In this document: positions 25,721 to 32,476 of the stretch, one piece after another | Layout of the letters: the number at the start of each line of letters is the position of its first letter | Position numbering within the stretch: position 1 is the first letter of the stretch | Assembly: GCA_027487435.1 (NCBI GenBank) | Contig: JAIYDP010000489.1 | Location: 1 to 64,000 of the forward strand | DNA from: Verrucomicrobiaceae bacterium | GTDB taxonomy: Bacteria; Verrucomicrobiota; Verrucomicrobiia; Verrucomicrobiales; Akkermansiaceae | DNA length: 64,000 nucleotides | Direction of reading: 5' to 3' | Notes under the pieces: generated by a model | Told to the model about the DNA's origin: nothing | What the model saw: only the letters and a program-made list of their open reading frames with translations | The model's database searches: none | Position numbers and translations under genes: made by a program

Positions 25721-27649
25721 ATGACCACCGACATCCCACTCGATTCTGAAACACGCCGCCGCCTCGGACTACTGTTCGTCGCCACCGCGCTCATGCTCGC
25801 CTCCGTGCTCAGCGGCTGGCTGCGTCCCGAACAAGAACTCGTGCGCCAATCCCTCGCCCTCATCGCCGCGCTCATCGTCGCCATTCCCATCGTTTCCGGC
25901 CTCATCAATGCCATCCGCGCCACCGGCTTCGCCGCCACTCAGTTTTACATGGATCAATACGTGGTCCTCGCCCTCGCTGCCTGTCTCGCCACCGGAAAAT
26001 ATCTCACTGGAGCCATCGTTGCCATCGTCCTGCTCTTCGGCCAAATGCTCGAAGAACGCACCACCGTCGGCGTGGAAATGGCTCTCGCCAAACTCCGCCA
26101 ACTCTCGAAAATCCGCGCCCGCCGCAAATCAGGCGATGCCCATACCGAAGTCGAAGCCACCGAGCTGCGCCCCGGCGATGAAATCCGCATCCTCCCCGGC
26201 GAAGCCATCCCGGCCGATGCCACCATCCTCACAGGCCACGCCCTCATCGACCAATCGACCATCACCGGCGAGTCCGTTCCCGTCGAGGTCGGACCCGGCT
26301 CCGACATCTTCGCTGGCACCAACAACCTCAACGGCTCCATCGACGCCCGCGTCACCGGCACCGGTCAAGACACCGTTATGGGCCGCGTGCAATCGATCAT
26401 CGAGGAAGCCAAGGAATCGGAAGCGCCCATCATCTCCCTCGCCGAGGACTACGCCCGCTACTACACCCCGCTCATCCTACTCATCGCCGCCTCGGTGTTC
26501 TTCTTCACCCAGGAAATCGAGCGCGCCATCGCCGTGCTCGTCGTCGCCATCCCCTGCGCCTTCGTGCTCGCCTCACCCTCCGCCATGGTCTCTGCCATTG
26601 CCGCCGCCTCGCGCATGGGATTGCTGGTGAAATCCGTGCGACACCTCGAATCCGCCCGCCTCACCGACACCGTGGTCTTCGATAAAACCGGTACCCTTAC
26701 CGAAGGGAAACTCGAACTCGAAGAAACCGCCGTCCACTCCGATCATTACGACGCCGACAGCATCCTGCGCCTCGCCGCCGCCATCGAGAGCCAATCCAAC
26801 CACCCCATCGCCCGCGCCATTTCTCAGATCGTTCCAGAAAACGAACGCCCCGCCGTCACCGCCCTCACCGAGCACCACGGTCTTGGACTGGAAGGCATCA
26901 TCGAAGGCAAAACCATCCTCATCGGTCGCCCGAGTTTCCTCGAAAAATCCGGCATCACCCTTGCCCTCGATCCCGCCATCCACACCCGCCACTCCCTCGT
27001 GCTCATCGCCGTCGATGGCACCCACGCCGCCACTTTCCTGCTCGCCGACCGCATCCGCCCCGAGGCTAAGGAAACGCTGGACCGCCTGCGTTCCCTCGGC
27101 ATCACCGACTTCGTCATGCTCACCGGCGACCGCACCGAAGTCGCCGAGACCATCGCCGCCCGCGTCGGCATCACGGATTTCAAAGCCAACTGCCTGCCTC
27201 AAGACAAAGTCGATCACATCCGCGCCCTCAAAGCCACTGGGAAAAAAGTCATGGTCGTCGGCGATGGCCTCAACGACGCCCCCGCCCTCGCCGAAGGCGA
27301 CCTCGGCGTCGCCATGGGCGCGCTCGGTAACGACGTCACCGTCCACACCTCCGACGTCGCCCTGATGTCCGGCGACCTCCGCCGCCTCGCCGACATGCTA
27401 CTGCTCTCCTCCAAGACCGTCAACATCATCAACCAGAACCTGCTCTGCGGCTTTGCCTTCATCATCATCGCCATCGCGCTTTCCTCGCTCGGCTTCGTCA
27501 ACCCCATCGCCGCCGCCTTTTTCCACGAATTCAGCGCCTTCTTCGTCATCTTCAACAGCGCCCGCCTCCTCCGCTTCGATGGCATCGAGGAAACACGGAG
27601 CGCGGACTTTAGTCCGCCCGAGCCCACAGAAAGCCCAGCCAGCGCATGA
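25721..27649 (+). CDS. P1B-type cation ATPase with atypical metal-site motif
   Basis: The ATPase motifs are complete: TGES (182-185), phosphorylated Asp321 in DKTGT, the P1B-specific HP (361-362) and GDGLNDAP (514-521). The membrane CPx motif reads IPC (277-279, AVLVVAIPCAFVLASP), lacking the first Cys or Ser. The last membrane segments carry HEFSAFFVIFNSARLL (from 602), which matches the HEGGT-type site of the P1B-4 (Co/Zn/Fe) subgroup only partly. There is no N-terminal heavy-metal-binding domain. The substrate is therefore unclear. Its C-terminal tail is partly encoded by a REP-like palindrome (27602-27617). It overlaps the next gene by ATGA. Confidence 0.9.
   Translation: MTTDIPLDSETRRRLGLLFVATALMLASVLSGWLRPEQELVRQSLALIAALIVAIPIVSGLINAIRATGFAATQFYMDQYVVLALAACLATGKYLTGAIVAIVLLFGQMLEERTTVGVEMALAKLRQLSKIRARRKSGDAHTEVEATELRPGDEIRILPGEAIPADATILTGHALIDQSTITGESVPVEVGPGSDIFAGTNNLNGSIDARVTGTGQDTVMGRVQSIIEEAKESEAPIISLAEDYARYYTPLILLIAASVFFFTQEIERAIAVLVVAIPCAFVLASPSAMVSAIAAASRMGLLVKSVRHLESARLTDTVVFDKTGTLTEGKLELEETAVHSDHYDADSILRLAAAIESQSNHPIARAISQIVPENERPAVTALTEHHGLGLEGIIEGKTILIGRPSFLEKSGITLALDPAIHTRHSLVLIAVDGTHAATFLLADRIRPEAKETLDRLRSLGITDFVMLTGDRTEVAETIAARVGITDFKANCLPQDKVDHIRALKATGKKVMVVGDGLNDAPALAEGDLGVAMGALGNDVTVHTSDVALMSGDLRRLADMLLLSSKTVNIINQNLLCGFAFIIIAIALSSLGFVNPIAAAFFHEFSAFFVIFNSARLLRFDGIEETRSADFSPPEPTESPASA
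27602..27617. repeat. REP-like palindrome inside the ATPase 3' end
   Basis: GCGGACT-TT-AGTCCGC is a perfect 7-base stem with a 2-base loop, lying in codons for the tail RSADFSPP. I recall this palindrome as a dispersed repeat in verrucomicrobial genomes, but could not check that here. Confidence 0.5.
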
Positions 27650-28251
27650 ACCGCACGCTCATCATCACACTGCTGCTCTGCGCCGTGGCCGCGATTTTCC
27701 TGCGGCAGACAGATCAGCCTGACCCGTCCAATCAACCAGATCAGACGGATCATAAAGATAGAACAGCAAAAAAAAGCACCCGCAGCAGCCGCGAAAATTC
27801 CCCTCACGCAAACGACCCTCATCCACGACCGCTCCACGCCATCACGCCGGAGAGCCTCGGCATTTCATCCACGCAGGCTCAGGTTCACCCCGCCGATGTC
27901 ATTGCTCGCGCCATTGCCGAGGAAAATCTCCCCCTCATCCACTCCGCAACCCTCGCCTGGTTTCAGCAAGATCCCCAAGCGGCTCGCGATTGGCTCGCCC
28001 AGCAAGAATCGCTCGATGCACTGCAACCCGCCATCAGCTACATCGCCGCAAGCATCGGCGAGAAAGGCGACATCCCCACCGCCATGGAATGGCTCAAACT
28101 CCTCACCGACGACACCCTCCGCGAATCCACCCTCTTCGACATCCAAGCCCTCGCCCTTCGCGCCCGTCGCATCACCCCCGAGCAAATCATCACCGATGGC
28201 CTTTCTCCCGAACGCATCGAAGAACTCCGCAGCGGAGCCGCAGGCGACTAA
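27646..28251 (+). CDS. Membrane-anchored small protein of the SPFH/ATPase cluster
   Basis: It has an N-terminal anchor (about 4-19), then an Asp/Gln/Thr-rich linker (QTDQPDPSNQPDQTDHKD) and a helical domain with QDPQAARDWLAQQESLDALQ and TAMEWLKLLTDDTLRE. I recognise no family. Its start lies in the ATPase stop (ATGA), so it is made with the ATPase. It could be an accessory or adaptor subunit, but nothing in the sequence shows this directly. Confidence 0.6.
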   Translation: MNRTLIITLLLCAVAAIFLRQTDQPDPSNQPDQTDHKDRTAKKSTRSSRENSPHANDPHPRPLHAITPESLGISSTQAQVHPADVIARAIAEENLPLIHSATLAWFQQDPQAARDWLAQQESLDALQPAISYIAASIGEKGDIPTAMEWLKLLTDDTLRESTLFDIQALALRARRITPEQIITDGLSPERIEELRSGAAGD

Positions 28252-28309
28252 AAGAAAAGCAGGCGACTGAAAGAAACGCAAAAGATTCACCCCAAACCAA
28301 CCAAGCAAC

Positions 28310-29083
28310 ATGAATCCTATTACCGCAACCTCCACCGACACCACCCGCCGCCAGTGGGTGAAACAATTCCTTCTCGGCACCGCCTCCGTGCTTTGCGGGT
28401 CAGCAAGCACCACCTCACTGCTCGCCCAAGTAGGTTCAACCGGCCCAGGCCCTGGCGTATTGCGCCTTAAGCTCGCCAACTTACCCGCCCTAGCGACCAC
28501 AGGCGGCTCCATCCAGCTGCGATTCATCGACTACATCGCCCCCATGACCATCAACCGCGTTAGCGCCACCCGCTTCGTCACGCTCGACTCCGTTTGCACC
28601 CACGCTGGCTGCACCGTAGCACGTTTCATCGTCAATTCCAACCTCATGCGCTGCCCCTGCCATGGCTCGCGCTACGACATCGAAGGTCGAGTCTTTCGTG
28701 ATGCGAATGGCGAATCCACCGAACCTGCGTCCGACGACCTTGGTCGCTACGTTACCACATTTGACCCCGCCACCGGCATCATCGCCATCACCATCCCCAC
28801 GCTTGCGCTGCATATCGAATCCATCACCGTGCAAAACCTCGGCAGTGGCGATGCCAAGCGCATTAAGCTCGTCTTCCCCGCTAGCTACGGTGCCACCTAC
28901 GAAATCTATTCCCAGCCCGATCTCATCACCAGCCCCGCCATCATCCCCTTTTCCCTCCATTCCAACGGCACGGCGCAGATGACCTCCTACAATTCAGAAA
29001 CCGAAGGAAACCTCACAGTTTATATCGACTCCACCTCCCCCCGCAATTTCTACAGCGTAGGAATCAAGCTGAGTCCGCCTTGA
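28310..29083 (+). CDS. Rieske [2Fe-2S] protein with Tat leader and C-terminal beta module
   Basis: The N-terminus has a twin-arginine signal (TTRRQWVKQFLLGTASVL). The cluster is bound by CTHAGC (residues 96-101) and CPCHGS (115-120), both complete. The Rieske domain ends near residue 165. About 90 more residues form a beta-rich segment (KLVFPASYGATYEIYSQPD to FYSVG) resembling the C-terminal module found on many secreted verrucomicrobial proteins. It should be exported folded and may act in electron transfer. It lies 58 bp after the SPFH/ATPase cluster, on the same strand. A 39-bp copy of its 3' end recurs at 30951-30989. Confidence 0.88.
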   Translation: MNPITATSTDTTRRQWVKQFLLGTASVLCGSASTTSLLAQVGSTGPGPGVLRLKLANLPALATTGGSIQLRFIDYIAPMTINRVSATRFVTLDSVCTHAGCTVARFIVNSNLMRCPCHGSRYDIEGRVFRDANGESTEPASDDLGRYVTTFDPATGIIAITIPTLALHIESITVQNLGSGDAKRIKLVFPASYGATYEIYSQPDLITSPAIIPFSLHSNGTAQMTSYNSETEGNLTVYIDSTSPRNFYSVGIKLSPP

Positions 29084-29093
29084 GGTCATTCAT

Positions 29094-29171
29094 CCCGAGA
29101 TCCGAAGGATAACGCCGCCTTGAGAGGCAAATAATGGCAGAGAATGGCGGCGTTTTACTTCGGATCTCGGG
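29094..29171. repeat. Nested inverted repeat after the Rieske gene
   Basis: Outer arms 29094-29107 and 29158-29171 (CCCGAGATCCGAAG) are perfect reverse complements. Inner arms 29111-29119 and 29146-29154 (AACGCCGCC) also pair exactly. The whole 78 bases can form one long branched hairpin. It lies between two convergent genes and may be a two-way terminator or a mobile palindromic unit. Confidence 0.75.
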
Positions 29172-29247
29172 TGCAAATCTTGGTTGTGCTTTATCACCCC
29201 TCTCCTAGTTTGACTGGGGGCGGGTGGGTAATCCGCCCCGCTGGAGA

Positions 29248-29769
29248 TCAGACCCCGTCGTAGCCGCGGGAGCTGAAGTTTTCGCGGTTGTAAGATTGCA
29301 CGGCTTTGTTCGCATCGCGAAGCTGGCTGCTGGAAACGTTTCGGCCTTTTTGAATGACGTTTCCGTATCGGTCGTAGAGGACCACGCCGCCGCTGGGGAG
29401 CATGACTTCGACGTTGCCGTTGCCTTGGGGGCGGACTTTGGGTGAGCCGTGTTGGTAGTTGTAGTTCGGATGAATATGATCGCCGCGATGGCCGCGGATG
29501 TAGTCGTTCACGGCCATCTGGGCGTGATACACTTCGCTTGGATTGGCGATGCCGCGGGAGGTGAGTCGGCCTCGATCATCGAAGCTAACAAGCTTGCTGT
29601 CGATAGTCACGAGGTAGTTGCCGTTCTTTAGTCGGTTGACTCGGGCGGGGCTTTCGTAGGGTTGATACTGGCTGCTTGCACTGTTGCCCGACGCGTCGAT
29701 GACGCAGGATGGCAAAGTGACAAGGGCGATGACGGAGGCTGCGAGCAGCACGGATGTTTTCATTTTCAT
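29248..29769 (-). CDS. Predicted lipoprotein, unknown function
   Basis: The signal peptide ends in the lipobox LPSC (LLAASVIALVTLPSC). The mature protein has two similar short beta modules, NGNYLVTIDSKLVSFDDRGR and NVEVMLPSGGVVLYDRYGNV, separated by an Asn/His/Tyr-rich stretch (DHIHPNYNYQHG). These resemble degenerate repeats of a single unit. No family name is known to me. It lies 34 bp after the CPBP protease gene on the same strand. Confidence 0.65.
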   Translation of the reverse strand: MKMKTSVLLAASVIALVTLPSCVIDASGNSASSQYQPYESPARVNRLKNGNYLVTIDSKLVSFDDRGRLTSRGIANPSEVYHAQMAVNDYIRGHRGDHIHPNYNYQHGSPKVRPQGNGNVEVMLPSGGVVLYDRYGNVIQKGRNVSSSQLRDANKAVQSYNRENFSSRGYDGV

Positions 29770-29803
29770 ATTGTGTGATGTGGTTGGTTTGGGGAGAGAA
29801 ATT

Positions 29804-30547
29804 TTATGGCTGAGCCAGGCTGGATAAGACCACGTTGACTAGGATGAGGAACCAGTCGTTGATGATGTGAGCGCCGGAACTGACCCAGAGGTTTTTGGTT
29901 TTGATGTAGGCGAGCGAAAGCATGAGGCGGGCGGTGCCGATGATGACGACGCACTGCACGAAGTCCCAGTGGTAGGTGGACAGGTGGAGCAGTCCGAAGA
30001 TGACTGCGGTGCTGATCCACGAAAGGAAGAGGGCGCGCGAGCGGCTCATGCCGGCACGGGCGACGAGCCATTGCATGAGGGCCAGCATGGGAATGATGGT
30101 AAGCACTTCCTCGCCCACCAATTGTAAGGCGGTCTTGCTAAGGAAAATCGTCAGGCCGCTGGGGGAGAGTTGGCTGGCGGCGGCGATGGCGGGATTCGAG
30201 TTGGCACCGAGTGTGAGTTGGACGATGCCACCGACCACCAAGGTGACGGCGATGTTGAGCAGGGCGAAGAGGATCATGAGTTTGATCTCGCGCAAGCCGA
30301 CGCGCCCGAACAAACTCTTGGCATTTCCTTTGCTTACCCATGAGAGGCCGAGCAGGGGTATGAGGGGAAAGAGGAGGGCGGGAATGAAGGCGCTGAACTC
30401 GCCGCCGGGCCAAGGAATCGGCACGATGAGCAGGGCGAAGGCGATCCCGACCAACGCGATCAGGAAGCACCATTGCGCGATGGTCAGGGAGACGGGGTTG
30501 CCTTGATAGAAGGGGAAATCGCGATTCGGGTCTTCGGGGAATTTCAT
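29804..30547 (-). CDS. CPBP-family intramembrane metalloprotease
   Basis: A multi-pass membrane protein of 247 residues. The CPBP (Rce1/abortive-infection-like) motifs are in order: a Glu pair in LQLVGEEVLTIIP, His in IFGLLHLSTYHWDF, and GAHIINDWF near the end. These residues form the metal-dependent active site in related Rce1 proteases. The usual EExxxR has EEVLT here. Substrates are unknown. The start lies 4 bp after the stop of a 54-residue secreted ORF, so the two are likely coupled. Confidence 0.85.
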   Translation of the reverse strand: MKFPEDPNRDFPFYQGNPVSLTIAQWCFLIALVGIAFALLIVPIPWPGGEFSAFIPALLFPLIPLLGLSWVSKGNAKSLFGRVGLREIKLMILFALLNIAVTLVVGGIVQLTLGANSNPAIAAASQLSPSGLTIFLSKTALQLVGEEVLTIIPMLALMQWLVARAGMSRSRALFLSWISTAVIFGLLHLSTYHWDFVQCVVIIGTARLMLSLAYIKTKNLWVSSGAHIINDWFLILVNVVLSSLAQP

Positions 30548-30551
30548 GGGA

Positions 30552-30716
30552 TCAGCGTTCGTAGGATTCTTTGTTAGTGGGTGATGGTAGTTTTTTCAAC
30601 AGGTCGTCGATGGCAGGGTAGCGGAGCCAGCGTGATGGGGCATCGTCGGCTTCACGCGCGTTTGTCGCCACAAGCAAGGCCGAGAGAAGCAGAGGTTGAA
30701 TGAGTTGGAATGTCAT
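30552..30716 (-). CDS. Small exported peptide ORF (54 aa) upstream of the CPBP protease
   Basis: The product starts MTFQLIQPLLLSALLVATNA, a signal peptide with cleavage near TNA-RE. A 34-residue charged tail follows (READDAPSRWLRYPAIDDLL), ending in NKESYER. The stop is 4 bp before the CPBP start. CPBP proteases sometimes act on small exported peptides, so it could be a substrate or partner, but that is inference. It has no strong ribosome site and no homologue known to me. Confidence 0.5.
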   Translation of the reverse strand: MTFQLIQPLLLSALLVATNAREADDAPSRWLRYPAIDDLLKKLPSPTNKESYER

Positions 30717-30950
30717 ATGTATGTATGAAAATGTTTCATGAATTTCATGGAGTCAATGCGCGTGAATGGCATCTCTGTCATAGCCCCTGTAAACAATCAG
30801 GGCGGTGAAACTCGTTTTCGCAGCTACTATGGACACTGCATGTGTTGGCGACAATGAAAAATGCCACGTCTTCTCCCGTGCCGACTCTCAGTCCATCGCG
30901 TATGCTTGGCGCATAAGGGGGGACAATCGTGAAACATGAAAAGTGCATGT

Positions 30951-30989
30951 CGAAGGAAACCTTACAGTTTATATCGACTCCACCGCCCC
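30951..30989 (+). pseudogene. 39-bp copy of the Rieske gene 3' end
   Basis: Bases 30951-30989 match 29002-29040 of the Rieske gene at 37 of 39 positions. In the same frame the copy reads EGNLTVYIDSTAP and then a different end before a stop (TAG) at about 31014. It looks like a remnant of a duplicated C-terminal beta module. Confidence 0.7.
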
Positions 30990-31159
30990 ACTGGAGCAAA
31001 ACATGCAACCCTAGGTTGGCAGCAAAAAGGATTTTCCAGCCATGAAAGGGCGCTGCAATCTAGCGTTTTTTTCGCACTGACAGGGCTCAAAATCATGGGC
31101 ATTGGGCTACCTAGGTGATGCTTTGGGCTTGCATGTTGTTCTGTCGGTGGTGTTTTGCC

Positions 31160-31466
31160 CGATTCCTGGCAGCGGAAATCGGTGCGAAAATATTTGTGGG
31201 GGCTTTTCCGGCTGCGGGAATCGAGGTCTAAATTTCTAGGAAGCGATTTCTGGCGGCGGGAATCGGGTTCTAAATTTCTAGGAGGCGATTCCTGGCGACG
31301 GGAATTGAGGTCTAAATTTCTAGGAGGCGATTCTTGGCGACGGAAATTGGGTTCTAAATATCTAGGAGGCGATTTCTGACGGCGGAAATCGGGGTCTAAA
31401 TTTCTAGGGGACGATTCCTGGCGGCGGAAATGGACGGCTAGATTTCTAGGAGGCGATTTTCTGGAG
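31160..31466. repeat. 42-bp tandem array, seven units plus a partial one
   Basis: Units start at 31160, 31202, 31244, 31286, 31328, 31370, 31412 and, partial, 31454. The period is exactly 42. The common text is CGATTCCTGGCGGCGGGAAT followed by a variable stretch and CTAAATTTCTAGGAGG. Within units CGATTYC and GRAATYG can pair around the GGCGRC loop, with mostly compensating or wobble changes. The period is twice that of the 17800 array. Confidence 0.92.
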
Positions 31467-31599
31467 CAACGATGGGTGGGACAATGGTTTTTTTTGCGTT
31501 GATTTCGGCAAATCTCCTTGTCTTACCTTTGGGGAAATGCTTCATTCGCAATATACCATTCGCGATTTTGTGGATGGTTTTTTAGAAAGGAAAAACATT

Positions 31600-32319
31600 A
31601 TGCCTATATACAATGCACCTAGTTCGGATCCGGATCGTCTTGTGACCTTAGAGACGATATTTACCACTTCTGCTGCTGATACCGTCGATGCGAGGCGTTT
31701 GCCTGCCGAGGATCGCACGAAGATTGGCACTTTTTTGACAAGCTACCGCCCGGTGGTGCAGAAGCTGATCGAGGTATCGGCGGAACGCGCCCGCGAGGTG
31801 AGCGAGAAGGATCGAGCGCAAGCTGGGCTGGATCGATATGTGCGGGATTTTCTGGTGGTGCTGAAACGTCGCACGGAGCGGCTGGGGCATGAAGTGGCTG
31901 TATTGGTGCATTACGGGCTGCCGCAATCGGGCGATTTGCCGATCTTTTCTTCCGCTGCGGATTTGGTCAAGGCGGCGGGCGAGATTATTTCGGGGGAAGC
32001 GAAGGCGGTGACGGCGGGCTATCCTGCGATGTCGAATCCTTCCGCCGATGAAGTGGCGGATATGCTGGCGGCGTTTCAGAATGAAGCGGACGATGTAGCA
32101 CCCGCAGAAACGGCGGTGCGCGAGGCACAACTCGAGGCGGCAAAACTGCGTGCCCAAGCGGATGAACTGATCGATGATGCGAAGGAGAACATCGCACACA
32201 CCTTGCGCAAGCTGCCTGCTCCGGCGGTGCGGCGGGTGTTGCGGTTATTTGGTTTCAGATTTACGCCCAGCCCCGGGGAGCAACCGGAAGAAGACCCGGT
32301 GCCAACGCCGGTGGCGTAG
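31600..32319 (+). CDS. Conserved-looking cytoplasmic protein, unknown function
   Basis: The ATG at 31600 follows AAAGGA by about nine bases and removes an unlikely 21-residue leader. The 239-residue product has no signal peptide. It is predicted helical and contains IFTTSAADTVDARRLPAEDR, then FLTSYRPVVQKLIEVSAERA, then a long coiled-coil-like helix (AVREAQLEAAKLRAQADELI). The end is Pro/Glu-rich. I do not recognise a family. A hairpin with CTTTT follows. Confidence 0.65.
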   Translation: MPIYNAPSSDPDRLVTLETIFTTSAADTVDARRLPAEDRTKIGTFLTSYRPVVQKLIEVSAERAREVSEKDRAQAGLDRYVRDFLVVLKRRTERLGHEVAVLVHYGLPQSGDLPIFSSAADLVKAAGEIISGEAKAVTAGYPAMSNPSADEVADMLAAFQNEADDVAPAETAVREAQLEAAKLRAQADELIDDAKENIAHTLRKLPAPAVRRVLRLFGFRFTPSPGEQPEEDPVPTPVA

Positions 32320-32386
32320 AAGAATGAGCCATCGTTGCAGCGGCACATCCTGAGCGCCTGCATGAAATCCTTTCAGGATGCCAAGA

Positions 32387-32407
32387 CCAAGCGATGCTTG
32401 GCTTTTC
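32387..32407 (+). terminator. Hairpin terminator after the 31600 gene
   Basis: CCAAGC (32387-32392) and GCTTGG (32396-32401) pair around GAT, followed by CTTTTCCCC. It is short but well placed, about 70 bp after the stop. Confidence 0.5.
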
Positions 32408-32476
32408 CCCTTGCTGGCGTAATTGTCACAACAAGAAATTCGGCTTCTTTTGTAGAGCGTTCATGATCAGCGCGCT

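Larger units (their letters stand above)
30717..31599. other. Long intergenic region with a gene fragment and a minisatellite
   Basis: 883 bases with no gene I trust. It holds a duplicated piece of the Rieske 3' end (30951-30989) and seven 42-bp tandem units (31160-31453). It is closed by the ribosome-site region of the gene at 31600. Frames open here are by-products of the repeats. Confidence 0.6.

Noticed and set aside
30936-31118. ORF containing the Rieske 3' copy in another frame
   Set aside because: The frame is shifted from the coding frame of the copy and no start signal supports it.
31155-31379. ORF of about 74 residues across the 42-bp array
   Set aside because: The frame is open only because the period is a multiple of three. 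Translation gives the same short basic pieces repeatedly and lacks a supported start.
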